A DNA stretch of 64,000 nucleotides from Nemopilema nomurai. Taxonomy: Eukaryota > Cnidaria > Scyphozoa > Rhizostomeae > Rhizostomatidae. The notes under the pieces are model-generated. The model saw only the letters and a list, made by a program, of their open reading frames with translations. It was not told the DNA's origin and ran no database searches. Positions 50,501-63,672 of this stretch are shown here, one piece after another. How positions within the stretch are numbered: position 1 is the stretch's first letter; the number at the start of each line of letters is the position of its first letter. A program made the translations under genes and the position numbers. The stretch is from the NCBI GenBank assembly GCA_003864495.1, contig ML133436.1:1116001-1180000 (forward strand), written 5' to 3'.

Positions 50501-53500
50501 TGACAGTGGTCATGCCTCTGAATGCACCAATCATGAAAATAAATGCATGCAAGATATACGGAGCAAATGTCCACGTGATTGGCGCAGATATCATTGAGGT
50601 AATTTCATGTAAACGCCGGCTAATCATATTTTCAGTTTCGTTTGTTTCCGTGTTGGCTTGTGTATCTTTAGTTCTGGAATTTAACCAATATTTAACTAAA
50701 ATCCAAACTCTGGAATTTAACTAAAATTTTTGCCTAGATTTCCTTAGAGCTAGAACATTGGTGCTAGAACATATCGGTTCTTGCACCAATCGCCCCAGTT
50801 TTTTGCTCCCAGCAGATTTTCACTTCCTTTCCTCTTGAAATACATTAGCCCCTCATACAATAATAGATCGGGCAATTTCAGCAAAATTTTATATGACTCT
50901 TAGGAGAGGGGCTGTAATAACCAACAGACCCGCTAAGAATCTCATTGAAGAGAAATCTGTTTCAGGCAACTTTCAAAATGCTCCATTTTACCTTCATAGA
51001 ATAGAACCAATTCACTTTGCCACGATTTATACAACCATACGAGATAGATATCCGTCATTGTCTGTTAATATCACCACTAAAAGCAGACGAGAAACTACCT
51101 GTTTGAACCTGAACGGATCCATTCATTTGCCTCCCTTTGCCAGCAACAATTGTTTCGTGCACTCTAGTCCACTGCTTTCTCAGACATAGAAAGTGTTTTC
51201 AACTGATCAAAAGTCATGTAGTAGTTCTAGACTAAGCGCAGTGTGAGCCAAGGTTCAGCCCTGATTACCCTATTCTTTAAAGGAAGGCTAGAAAGGAAGG
51301 CTAGAGAGGTAGGCTGTAAGAAAGGCTTAAAGAAAGGCCGCTTACTCACAAATGCTCCCATTTTCTATCAACTCTTGATTGCTTGGACGCTAAGTCATCT
51401 TCCTTATTCCACAAATTTTGTGTTTTCTTCTTTTTATTCCACTTTTCTTTTGGTATTTTGTCTTATTTATTTATACCATTTTATTATCAATACTATCCAA
51501 GATTTTTTAATAGTTCTAATCTTCTTCCAAAAGCTGTCGCCGTAAAGTTGCCATTTTTTATGTAGGCAAAGGACATCGCTATGAAGATGGCTAAAGCAAA
51601 CAGATTGGCATACATAAATGGGTAAAAAATTCTTGAAAATGTTTTCGAATCAAATGTAATCAGAAAATAGCCCTTGCTTCAATAACACAATTTCTGGTCG
51701 TAAGGATGTTTATTGGCACTTTGGATACAGAGATGCTTCGCTGTTGTGAAATTATTTTTGTGGAGTTGGATTTAAAATTACCTGAATCACTTGCTTAAAG
51801 TTAAACTTTTTAGGAGCAAACGTATTCTTCGTAAACATTGTTGTTTTATCATTACAATTTGCATACATTGCCTCACCTGCTATTCTGATTTGATAGTGTA
51901 AAATCTGACCTTAAAGAGCAGAGATATCTTGTATAATGTAACGACAGTTCGGTATAACGTGGAACGTCTATTGTGGTACTTCCTCGTGGGTTTCATACTA
52001 AGCTCAGATTGATGGCATGTTCTCCACCAGACATTCCGTCTTTACCACATTCATTGTAAAATGAATTCCCTATTTCAGCTTTTAAAGTAAAACTGACACG
52101 CCTTTTTAATATCGGCAAAGCCTGGATTCCCTTACGCTTGGCCTATTAGCCCATATTACTGATTTATGCCTGTAATATTGTTGGGGAAACGTCGCTGATC
52201 GTATTGTGGTTTTATGCATATTCCATGTGTTCTCAGTACGAATGAAGTTTGATCATCTTTATGGCTTAAGTTAATATTGGCAAATTTGTGGTCAGGTATA
52301 AGACTGGATGAAATTAATTCCCCTTAACTGCAATGAAATCTTTCAGGGATGCAAAAGTTGGTAAATTGACGACCTACAGCTTCCAAAACTTTAATTCACC
52401 CCATCATTGAGAAGGGTAACCGAGAAAGTTTCAATATTCATGAATGCAAAGCAATCGCATTATCAGTCTCATAGCAGCTAATGCAATCTCAAAGTTTGTT
52501 GTACCAAAGTATGCTTGTTTTTAACAAGAAAATTCCACGCGAATTCAAGCCTCAAATTTCTCTGGAGATTGAAAAAATTAAGGACAAGTGTATGCTGTAA
52601 AATGCAACGCTGGCAATGATTGATTCACGAACCCTTTTCTTATTACTGGGCTGGGGTGACCTGTTAATACCGCATTTACGGCATTGAGGAGTCTTTTGTT
52701 TCGGTTTTTAGTTGTAGCTTTGCGTCCTCTAGCCAGGCATTGGAAGGCATAGAGAATGCCTCATTCTCCTCGGGCTAGACATTTTGAATGACTTCAGTTT
52801 ATCCCTGTATCTTCAGAGCAATCTACGAACAATATATTCCCGTGCTGTAATAATAATTTATTTCCATTGCTTGATATTGCTTAATGTTGGTTCTAGTAAG
52901 GCTTACGTCAAACTTACGTCAAACTTCTTTTCCTTGCAGATACGACCATCCTCATATTCTGGCCGGGCAAGGCACCATGGGATTAGAAATAGCCGAACAA
53001 GTGGAGAATATCGATGCCATTGTTATCCCGGTTGGCGGAGCTGGCCTCATGTCGGGCTGCGCAGTGGCTCTGAAGACCCTCTGCCCAAACATAATGGTCA
53101 TCGTAAGTTGGAGCAGACCGTTTTATAAGCAGTTGTTTTGAAAACGATGCATCGGAGTACTTATTTTGGTACCTAACAGGGGCCCTTTTTCGGGTTTAGC
53201 AGCTCAAAATGTATATAGTATTTCTTTAACTCTTGGCTTTAATTTATATCTTTAATTTATACTTCTACCTTAACTTGTTGTTGCTGTTGTGCTACAACTC
53301 TGTATGTCTTGCAAATATTGTTGTAAGTAAATCTGGATCGATTAAATAGTCCGATGACTCCCCATCTATGAACTCTGTTATTTTCAAATTGCACCCGGCC
53401 TAATTTGTGGCCCATCTTTTGCCATATGCGGCCCTGCTCTGTTTACCTGCGTTTCGTTCATTTTTGTACTCTTCTCTGTACTGAAACCATAAGTTTGTAT

Positions 53501-56500
53501 TGACTGTTTTCGTACTCCAGGGTGCGGAAAGCGAGGAGTGTACCAGCTTCAAAGCAGCAATGGATGCTGGACACCCTGTGCGCATTGAGGCCAATCAGTC
53601 ACTGACTTTGGCTGATGGTAAGAACGCATTTCTGTTCGCCAGCATGATTCAAACACAGGTGACCCAATCGAGATTAACTAATCGACTTGATCAAGTATTG
53701 GTCTAGAAAGACTTTGTTAGCGGTGTTATTCCATTACATATGACTAGGTAATTAAGAAACCTGAATGTGCGAATTTAATGGCTAATTAAGTGATGACCAA
53801 AAAGATGACATCTGGTGACTAATCACTTGACATTTGTAAGATGACGATTTAAAAGACAGGTCATGACAAGTAATGACAAATCAAAGAGTTAGCCTTGATC
53901 TCTATTGGCCTCTATGTCAAAATTGTACGCAAACTGGATTTTAATGGCGGTTTGCTTCAATCGCCGTTTACTGCTGACTGTCAATTGGCAAACCCGTTGT
54001 CCACTTATTCTGTCAAAGACAAATGCTAAACTTTTGTTTGACAAAGGCGATAATTCATTAAGGGTATAAGCTATTAGAATGTCCAAGTAGCAGGGCATTT
54101 TTCAATATACTAAGTGATGGAGGAATTGCCCCATTAGGCCCTTCGACTCCCCCCACCACTGACGACCAAAATGCTCTTTTTGCCCCAAACGCCTAGGCCA
54201 TTGCGGTAATTATATCAGCAAGGCGTTTTGATGAAATGAGACTCAGGCGTACTAACACTAAAAGCAAGATAAAACAGTGACAAATATAATCCCTATTGCG
54301 TTTTCAAAAGGTGATAAACTTTTATGTAGCCGTACAGTTTATTGTCGTAAGCGTAGCCCCTTTAAGAAATGCCCTACTACTGAAAAATCCTTAAAAAATG
54401 CCCTGCCAATTAGGCATGTAATTATATATTATTAATGTCTTACAGCTAAGATAAGTTCATCATTAACACTGTCGTTCTCTTTTTGCTTACAAGGTCTATG
54501 TGTGGCAAAAGTTGGGCAGAATGCATTCGCTTCATGTCGTGACCTTGTGGATAAAGTTGTCTCTGTCAGGTAAATTATGTTCTTGAAACTTCTGTCGACC
54601 CTTTCTTACTGCCGAAGCTTGGAAAGACTTTAGCCAACTCAACAAATTTAGAGGTACTCATTAAGCGGCTGAATATCAGCAGAATAATTGTTAAAAAACA
54701 TAAAAGAATTTCTTACCAGTTAGCTTCTTGTACATGTTAGAAAATCAAGAGTTTTGTTGCTTTGCGCTTAACATTTTGCCAAACTCAATTCAGTTATCAA
54801 ACTTTTTTCGACCAGCTTGTGTCTCGGACTTCTTAGCATTTTGGCTAAATCAGTTAAAATTTCAGCATTCTACCCTTGAGAGTTTCTCAAGGTTGATTGA
54901 TTTTTTGCATTTGAGTTGATGTTTCGTGAGTAATTACCCAGTTTGTTTCACAGAAGGTATTGCCTTTCTAATCGCAGCTATTCAAACCCATTTCCAACAA
55001 TTACAGTGACTGCTAAACAATGACAGTGCATTGTCCCTCTAGATAAGGGGAAGACTATCTGGCCTGTCCCTGAGACAGGGGAGATAGAAATTGTACATGA
55101 GAGCCATGAGGGTGGAAGGAATCCCGGTTGTGCAGATCAGAGGGGAAACAATCCCCGAATGTTCGCACGCCCAACTCACTTACGGCAAAACATCACGCCC
55201 CCCATGCGCTATGGCGATTTTATTACGCATTAATACACCATTTGCTAAGGAGGGGGATGGTTTGTAATATGTCAACGTTCACAGCAGGCATAACGCCCAA
55301 CGTATGATCTATGTCACGGGTAGTTAGTTAGTCAGTCTTCGAGGATGGTTCGATATTAAACTACATCTAGCGACTCAATGTCTATTCATCGACTCTTGTT
55401 CTGCCTCCGCAACTATTACAACAGTGAAATGCAATTATATTTTCCATGTCTCTCAAGCTTTCACCCGATATAACTTCAGTGAAATTTTGCTAAATTGAAC
55501 CAAATGCTTCATAATGGAATACTTGCCAATGATAACTGATACAATGTATTTTGTTTCAGTGAAAACTACATCGCCATTGCTGTACTACGATTAGTTGAAG
55601 AAGAGAAGTGCGTCGTTGAGGGTGCAGGGGCCACTGGAATAGCGGCTGTCTTGGCGGGGCTCCTACCCGAACTTAAAGGGAAACGGTAATAACCCTATCT
55701 CGCATTTTTGATAAATTTGAGACCTTGGAATTGGACACTCTTAAAGATAGGGCACATATACAACTCTAGTGGGAACCAGCTTGAGGACAGCCTTAGAAGT
55801 AGACCAAAAGTCTTTCGCTTTAATGCCCTGCTTTTGTAGGTCGATGACATAGGTTGTTTGAAAGCAAACTCATTGGTCTTTTATAGGTAGAAGAGAATAA
55901 GGAGCTTGGTTCTCAGGTCTTTGTCAAATTACCGAAATATCGTTAAAAAATATCAATATTGAAGAAGTTTCAGAATCATCTCAAGAAATACTATTCTAAG
56001 CAAAACCTATTTTAGTATTTTGCCAATAAACTTGTCAATTGTCAATAAAAACCCCACACCTATTTACTATTACTTATGTGTCTAGAATTTGAAACCGTAA
56101 GTCCAATCCTACCATTACAAAACTCAACTTTCAGCCAGCCCTGAATCATCTTCGAAAGGTGCATACTTTTAAAGAAAGGGCTTTCTTACCGTAGAGTGTT
56201 TTAGGGAATAGGGAGAAAAATCGTGCAGTATTTCGACTCTTCTGTCAAAGCATTTTATTGAACGGCACCCTAATATGGGTCGCACGGATACGAGGTACGC
56301 AGTGATGGATGAGGCCTCGTTCTGAATTCTCGCTACTGCAAGACACGGTTCTTAAGTTATTAAACCTAGCTGTGTCAAGAATCCTTATGGAATTATCTTT
56401 AAATCTGGTTAGTAGACAGCGTATTAGAAGAATATAGACCATGTCTTCTCACATTTTATGACCTGTATTAAAGCTCATTTCGCACGAAGGAATGTCTTTG

Positions 56501-58438
56501 AGTCGCTTTGAAAAGATAATCGTTGACATTGTACTTTTTTAAATCTATATCGGAAGGAGCCTGCAAGGGGTTACCCCCTTTTCATAATGGCGTTTGCATT
56601 CGGCAATGGTAATTCAAACTGTAGGCTGTGTACTCGATTTATTTGATTCCAATGGCATTGGCGCCATGCTTATGCCTTGTATTGCACCCTTGCCTTATTT
56701 CTCCACGTGATATGTAAGTACATCGTATGCTTTGCAGGGTCGTGTTCCCACTGTGCGGCGGTAATATAGACTCGACTGTGCTAGGCCGTGTAATAGAACG
56801 AGGCTTGGCCGCCGATGGGCGTCTAATTAGATTCAAAGTAACTGTTATGGACCGACCGGGTGGCATCGCAGAGCTGTCTAGGCTTCTATGCTCATTGGGC
56901 GTCAGGTAAGAAACAGTGGTATCCTAGCTAACAAACATTAATCGAAGCCCCTCTATTGTAAACAAGAAGCTTGTTTTGAATTCAAGGCTCTGCTACACGA
57001 ATCAAGGCTTAAGGTTTTAGGGAAGGATCAATATGGATGTAGGGCTTTCCAAGGCGGCTTTTGAAAAATGTTGACCCGCAGCATAGGTATTTTATAGTAG
57101 AGTTTTCAAAGCGAAGCTAGGGAAGAAATCAGTCAATTGTTGACATGTTTCCCCTTTGAAATATTTTATAGGATATTTCCAACAATTTTTTAGGAGTATT
57201 GTGAACTGGCTGAATAGCTCTATCTCAATTATTTTATTATTTTCCATTTAGGCCCAGATGAACAATAATGTTTTTCTTATTGTATAACATAGACATTGCA
57301 ATTTTCGTTTTCTTTTCGTCATTTCCACATGGTCACAAATTTTGCTCTATTTATTAACTTTTCTATCAGGATTCCCGCTTCACCTATGAAAATACATGTT
57401 TTAGTAACTTTCAGCCCCATATGATATTACGTTTGCTAATATTAATATTATAATATTAGTTTAAGAATACAAGCATTAGTTTCACACTCAGCAAAGTACA
57501 CGTCTGAGTTGGTTTATGTGGACTCCAAAAGTCATTCTGTATTTCCAGCTACTGATATCATTCCTTGCTACCTTTCTAGTATAAAAGATATTTTTCATGA
57601 ACGCGCATGGATTCATACAAGTGTTTACACTGTACATGTGAGTATGTCTTTCTCATACAACAACGTGTTAACGTTCATTAAGGTGATTTTCGAACAACAT
57701 ACTTTTGATATACTTCGAATAACATAACATACTTCACTAAAACCATGGATTGGTGACTGTCTGACATTCTCTTTGTGTGGACAAGTTTTTTATGTGACAT
57801 TTAACTACCTTACCTTTATTGCATAATGCTGTTTGTAAAAAGAAATTTCAAAATTTAAACTATTTAATGTAAATACTTTATTGAAAGGTAACTATGCATT
57901 TTTGCAAAAAAAGCTGCTTATAATGGTTGGGTTAGCATACAATTATACTTCTTTTATTTATCAACGTGTCACTGTTTAGATCGGTTGTTATTTTGTTGCT
58001 CAGTCATTTCGCAATCTGAACGCAATCTGAACGAAATTTGAACGCAATCTGAACGCAATTTCGAGATCTAAACGCAATCTGAACGCAATTTCAAGATCTG
58101 AACGCAATCAGAACGCAATTTCGAGATCTGAACGCAATCTGAACGCAATCTGAACGCAATCTGAACGCAATTTCGAGATCTGAACGCAATCTGAACGCAA
58201 TTTGTTAATAAGGCTCACATCCCTCATATTCTGTGAACCAGAATTAGGTCTTAGCTGATCTGCTTTGCTACACGAATGGACTTGAATATCTTGTGAATAT
58301 GCAATCCTTGACTATGTGTTCTTGCAGATCAAATGTGTGGTGGAAGTAAGGGATTTCGAGCATAGCCTCCAATTGAAAGAGGCGCTGGTTAGCCACTATG
58401 GAACAGTCATTTGGGGCACGGAAGCTGTGTACGCCTAA
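47569..58438 (+). CDS. Threonine dehydratase (ammonia-lyase), PLP-dependent, with ACT domain
   Basis: It should convert L-threonine to 2-oxobutanoate and ammonia, possibly also using serine. There are 12 exons: 47569-47766, 49540-49613, 49882-49927, 50413-50598, 51566-51621, 52940-53102, 53521-53617, 54494-54569, 55560-55685, 56738-56905, 57580-57637, 58328-58438. All phases match, giving 452 residues. The PLP lysine is K93 in GSFKERGARNT. Other fold-type-II motifs are SAGNHALALAYHG (117 onward), AGQGTMGLEI (195 onward), PVGGAGLMSG (217 onward), VEGAGATGIAA and PLCGGNIDSTVLGR. A single ACT domain occupies about residues 372-445 (VMDRPGGIAELSRLL, DIFHERAW), as in the medium-length bacterial enzymes, and suggests allosteric control by a small ligand. 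The N-terminus (MENVTSTSEKADSVDEE) is acidic, so a mitochondrial presequence is unlikely. Serine dehydratase or racemase is less likely because those lack this ACT domain. Confidence 0.93.
48489..48545. promoter_or_regulatory. Imperfect palindrome with opposed CCAAT boxes
   Basis: GGTGATAAG (48489-48497) pairs with CTTATCACC (48537-48545), and inside it GATTGGT (48505-48511) pairs with ACCAATC (48520-48526). It lies in intron 1 of the threonine dehydratase gene. It may be a regulatory cluster (CCAAT and GATA-like sites) or a relic of an inverted-repeat element. Confidence 0.45.
58010..58203. repeat. Minisatellite of GAACGCAATCT units
   Basis: Tandem GAACGCAATCT/GAACGCAATTT units are organised in places into a longer unit that includes TTCGAGATCT. 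The array lies in the last intron of the threonine dehydratase gene, about 125 bases upstream of the final exon. Spacers are not unique, so this is not a CRISPR-type array. Confidence 0.92.
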
Positions 58439-59986
58439 AACATTGCCTTTAGTTATTTAATCATCGTTAATATAATTGAATATACTGGCGTTTATGGGTG
58501 CTGACCAAGAAAAGTGTTTATCTTCCCAAAGAAGTCCTTCCAACTTAGTCTAAAAATTTATCTAAAGCTCTTACACTGGGAGTAAAATTTGTGACGTTTA
58601 TCCTTTTCTGTAGAATTCATTAGGTATTTGAATAGTCATTCCTATTTATGCTGTTTAGCAAAAACACAAGCTCAAAAAGTTTTATTGTTGTATGTGATGG
58701 AATTATTCTTAAAGTAGACTTGTGCATTTGACGCACCTCTAACTGCATGAATTAGTTTACATCCCTGCCGTAAAGATAAGTGACGTCGTGGTATTTTAGT
58801 CAGAATAAACTGTAATTGTTTGTTGACCTTTTAGCTTATCCATCGCTTACTGTGTGTGTATTTCGTGAAATTTTATGCGTTACATGCCCTTTGTTGCACA
58901 ACTTGATGGCTTTCGAAAACGTTTTCACTTTGTCACTAGACATGCTCCAAAGACATCAAAATAAAGTTTGGGGTGGTAGTTGTGGTCCTAAATGGGGGGT
59001 GGAATCCATTAATAAACAGGGACAAGCCCCGGTGCTAATGTACACCTCTCCACACCGCTTTTTCTTATACCATAGCCCCTGTTGATCATTATCAATGACT
59101 TTTACTGGTGGATGCATTAGATGTTTTGCACTAGTAAATTGCATTCCAGTATGCTATGCTGTTTATGGATTTGGAAGGGAGATCCTGGGCATCTGTTTAT
59201 CTAGGAAGTAGTCCACAGAAATCGATAGATCGATGGTTTTGAGTCGGGTAGCATTTTGCTTGGTAATGCCATTATTAAAAAAGGGCCTGGTCATTTTGGA
59301 AGAAATTTGAAACTGGAGAAGTTTGCAGATAATATCGAATTCCAAGTGTTGTGTGTAGTGTTTAATATTGCAATATTTGATGAAAAATTGAAGAGTTTAA
59401 CTTCGTAAACAGACTGCAGAATAAAAGTCACGGGCTGCTTATTAAAGGTATGAAGTATAAGAGATGCTCACAACAGTAGCTGAAATTCAAAAAGGCGTTA
59501 AGTGCGTTTGGTCTAAAAAAGAAGATTTTACGCGATGATTGTACTGTCGACTATGGAATACAAGTGAACGAGTTGTTTCACATGCTACAAGGAATCCTAT
59601 ACTGAAAGAAACGCGATACCCGGACTTTCTTCATCCCATTCAGAATCATTGTGTACTTAATCCTTTCCTCCTTCACACGATCCCGGGCACTTATTTTGTT
59701 ATCCGGACCAGCAAAACACCTGCAACCGGAAAGTTGATCCAATTCATTTTCTACATTGAATCAAAAAGTGATTTCATACAGTGTAATCGGTGTCTTAAGG
59801 CCCTGAAAGTGACATCTGGGCCCTGCGTCCAAAATGGTAATCGCGTCAATGAACGGTCAGTTCATTCCATTTTCAATTGAGAATGACGCTGTTGATTGGT
59901 GTACGATATTTTAGCTAATTAGTATGGAAGCGGGTTTATTGTTTCCAATTGCTTTCTTTTAAAAGTTTGTAGCGCATTCACAGCTA
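58439..59986. other. 3' region of threonine dehydratase and spacer
   Basis: AATAAA at 58804-58809 is a plausible polyadenylation signal 366 bases after the stop. The frame at 59539-59880 is open, but it does not splice in frame into the following exon and shows no recognisable motif. Confidence 0.5.
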
Positions 59987-61186
59987 ATGCTCAAAGTTTA
60001 TCACCAGAAGAAGGGTGATTATATCAGCAGCTGTTTGGCCTCGACGAAGCTTCACCTTCGACACAAAAGAGAGGAGCAAGCATTAGCGGAACCCTTCTCG
60101 CTGAAGTTGGAGGATATCTATGCTTCTAAAGGACTTGCTTGTCAAAAGGTAAGCAAATACTGCAAACGTTTATTTTAAACTGTATATACTCCTTTGATAT
60201 TCTTTGCTTTTACCATGATATTCCAACCTGAAAACGTTTGTGGAACTATTTGCGACCATAAAATACTGGCTCAGTACTTTTGGTGCTCTTCTCTAAAGAC
60301 AGGTTAAAATATTTGGTAAAATTAATCTCAAAAGAAGCAAATGATACCTCAAAAATGATATCAGTAAAGGTATATTAAAAGATTTATTGACTAAGATTTC
60401 TAAAACACCAGAAATCTTGGTTTTGTACTCCGTAAACTGTTGTGTTGTTGTTTGTAGCAACAGCTAATGTAAACAAAATTAATGAGATATGACCACAGGT
60501 GCGGTGAAGGCTAGAACATTGGGAAGCGGTCTTTGACTTTAATTTACGCTTAATTTGTGGTATGACACTGGTCATTGACTTTTATACCAAACTGTTACAT
60601 AGACATTTACATTTCCTAATGCTTTAATCCCTAAGTGTATGCCACATTATTAAAATAACTGTTGCACCAGAGATGGCCTCTCATGTAAGCGACCCTAATG
60701 AAAGATTAATTTACAAATTCTTTCATTTTTGCCCTTTTTTTTCCATATCTATATGCCCATGCTCATATGCTTTGACCTACCTCCGTAAACCCCTTTTTCT
60801 ACTTTTTGTTAATCCGCACACACGTTTGAGATCTTGCCCCTCGTTTACCCCCATCCCCTTTGTCGGACATTTGTTTATGCACTCTTCGTGGGCTTGCTTC
60901 TGCAGTCCAGCACCGTGTACCGTTGCATTATGGTCTATCTACCCATGACCACCTTCGGGCTTATTCGTCACGAGTCGCCTTTGCAGCATAGGAGTACCCC
61001 TACCGCATTGTTTACTTTGCCTAGTGCAAGCTTCTATATTATGCATGCTGCAAAAACTTACAGGTGTCAAAAGAATTCAAGGGACTCCAGTTGCCAATTT
61101 CTGTTGTGGAAGACCTGTGTCCACAAGGCTCTCTAATCACTACAATCTTGGTCAAAAGTTTTGGAACTCACTTTAAAAATCGATAG
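59987..61186 (+). CDS. Possible two-exon gene, unrecognised 94-residue product
   Basis: Exon 59987-60148 begins with ATG and ends phase 0 at a good donor (AAAAG then GTAAGC). Exon 61064-61186 follows an acceptor CTTACAG and runs to TAG in the matching phase. The joined product is 94 residues. It begins MLKVYHQKKGDYIS, has a charged middle (HKREEQALAEPFSLKLEDIY) and ends in a hydrophobic stretch (LITTILVKSFGTHFKNR). AATAAA lies at 61429-61434. Because an AG at 59982-59983 immediately precedes the first exon, it may be an internal exon of a longer gene. I do not recognise the family. Confidence 0.4.
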
Positions 61187-63378
61187 CGGTTTAGATTTTT
61201 ATGTTTTTCTTCAAATTTTCACCCCCTCTCCCCACCAGCAATGTTGCGTGTGTAAGGCACATTGGTTTACAACTTGCAACATTGTATTAGGTATTTTTGG
61301 GAGAATGACTGGAGTTCCAATATATTTGTCCAGGGTTGTAGAATGCTTGACTGAGGTCCGTTTCCAGAAAATAACAACAGTGTTGTTGCAACTGAAGGCA
61401 CTGTTTTAGACTCTTTAGGTTTAATGTCAATAAAGACATTATTTTCCGATCGAATCACGCGTAAGCTCGAGTAATCAGCTTAGAAAAAAATTGGCCAAAT
61501 AGTTTGAAGTTTCTTACGGCACATTATAAGTCGCCTTATCTCGCTGGCCCAGTAACGAATGCATTGTATAAAAAGCCAACGATCAAAATTTTCGAGAATG
61601 TTTTGCAGGCTTGACCCTCCAATGGGAAATATTTTCAGTGGATTGCCGTACATAAATATTTTAAGTCTCTATTCGAAACATTCGTTAAACATAGCACAGT
61701 AGCAAACTTTTGAATTCCAATTTTTCTTCGGTCTTTGTATTCTTCCTAATATTTACATTATCTGTCAATTTCACTTTGGAGTGATGTAATAAAAGTAAAA
61801 AGTAATGGAAATGCTGAAAACAAATATCTTGTGCAAGTTTCCCAGGCTTTGAGCTGTTTTTGCTACGGTGCCTCGCAGTTATGCAGTTTCCTCGCACAGC
61901 GCCCCCGCATGGCCTATTTGTGGGTGTCCTTATGAATCGAAGGATTTTAAGATACTTGATCGCACCGCGTACCCTACATGAAAAAAGAGTTCGATCAAAT
62001 CATTTGACACCACACTGACTATCATCATTAAAAAGCATATATCTAATCGTGGGTGTAAACTACATTGACATAAACAGAAATAACTGAAAGTAGTCTAAGA
62101 AATTTGCAACCCATTGAGTTATCAAACGGTCTAATATAATCCATTTTGCTGATTATGAAGTCTTCCTCTCATGGCAAAGTCTACGCACTGCATTACCAGA
62201 GGAATGAACACAGGGTTTTTGGGACACATTTGCAAACAGTATTTCTTTCAAACTTTCGTTATGTCCAAATATTGTGAGTTTACCAATTTACGGAAGTGCC
62301 CACCACCTTCTAAAGTGTCTTTGCCATATGATTACAACAAAGAGGGAAGTTACGATAAAAAGTCAGGGAAGCATTTTGAATCTCAAGTTAAAATTGGGGC
62401 AACAAGTTTACATTGGTATTTCAACCCACTCCTTAAATGGAGTAGACGAGCCAACCTTCTGCTACTTAAAATTCAGATTCAAACCAATCACTCAGTGGTC
62501 TGCACTTTCCCCACCAAATCTGGATAAACCTCTAATTCGTTTAGTTTTGGCCTAGGCACTGGTGCTCCCCTTGGAGTTCTTACGCAGGTAAAATGTTAAC
62601 CAAAACACTCCCTCTTCCTCTAAAATACAGCCGGCAAATCTTACCTAATGCTTCTTTTGAGAATTAATGTAGATTTTTGCTTTAATGTAAAATTTCATTT
62701 ACACACAATTTTATGTTCTGTAAAAACATTAATGCAGCTTTGCAAAAAATATCGAAAAGGGGCGTTAAAAATCGAATAAATAATTTAACAGGCCATAATT
62801 TTCTCGTTGAGAGTTGAAACTGCAAAGGCTGTATCTCCTCAATACAAAAGTTTTTTGCATATTAGCAGCAATTTTGCAGATTGCTCGGGGGGTAATTACC
62901 AGCAATTTTACATGCACTGCATGGTCTAGTGTTGTCTATCTTTATTCTGGAGATGAAAATGTGCTTAATAATAGGCGACACTCGAAGACTCACATTCCGT
63001 ACTTCAAAGTGGACAAAGAGCCCAACATGGAAAGGCGTATCCAGTTTTCGAATGATTGATGAGAGCTCGTATTTTGGTCGTCCAGTTCCACCACATCACG
63101 CCCTTTCCAGCTCACAAAATTTACATCTGTCGTCCAAAGTCGATTTATCAATTTTAGCAAATAAGCGTCCATGCAATATTTAATGCAAAACAGAAAATAG
63201 TTTATACTTCAATTAATAATTAGCTTTCAACATCAAAAGTTTGACAAACTGCTTGAAATTCTTCCAAATATTTGTGGAAACTGGCTGGAGCTAGCAGGTC
63301 ATTGGGGCGATACAAAACGAGAAATCCTGGAATATTTTGGTGCAAGGAAATGATCTTTGGTTTGCATTATAAAGGATA
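61187..63378. other. Intergenic region with no firm gene
   Basis: Apart from AATAAA at 61429, nothing is supported. The frame at 62171-62527 has an ATG and 118 codons, but it overlaps another open frame and has no motif. The sequence is AT-rich and without obvious repeats. Confidence 0.5.
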
Positions 63379-63490
63379 TCAAAGTATACTCTGTTTCATT
63401 CCAAAGGTTGCTTCGCCTTCCGGGTCCTCTTTGGACTTCGCCATCTCCATTTCATCTCGTGCCAGCCTAAAATTTTCCCTGGCTCGCCTC
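63379..63490 (-). CDS. Possible minus-strand terminal exon, unrecognised
   Basis: On the minus strand an acceptor (TTCCCAG) at 63491 is followed by 36 open codons and TGA (63381-63379). The residues are strongly charged (RARENFRLARDEMEMAKSKE) and look more coding than the overlapping plus-strand frame. Upstream exons would have to lie towards or beyond the actin gene, and I cannot identify one. It could be chance. Confidence 0.2.
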
Positions 63491-63662
63491 CTGGGAACAG
63501 CGAGAATATATTTGCATTAGAAAACAAGAGAATTACGCCCGAGATGTGATGAAAGGCGAGCCTTTTCAGGAAATGTAAATTGGAATAATTGTTTGATAGG
63601 TTGTTGGGAAACAGTTACTTGTAGGCAGGGGTCATCCCCTTCCTTTGCGGCTCTTGATGTGA

Positions 63663-63672
63663 CCATATTTGG
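63663..63672 (+). promoter_or_regulatory. CArG box (serum response element core) of the actin gene
   Basis: CCATATTTGG matches the CC(A/T)6GG consensus for serum response factor exactly. It lies about 140 bases upstream of the actin ATG. A TATA-like TTTAAA at 63706-63711 follows about 35 bases downstream, a plausible promoter layout with a leader of some 70 bases. Confidence 0.75.

Noticed and set aside
50893..51189. 98-codon frame in a threonine dehydratase intron
   Set aside because: No splice signals or motif; chance open sequence in an intron.
58010..58203. CRISPR-like regular array
   Set aside because: The units are directly adjacent with no unique spacers, in an intron of an animal gene.
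62171..62527. 118-codon ATG frame
   Set aside because: No motif, overlaps another long frame, and no polyadenylation signal or splice partner was seen.
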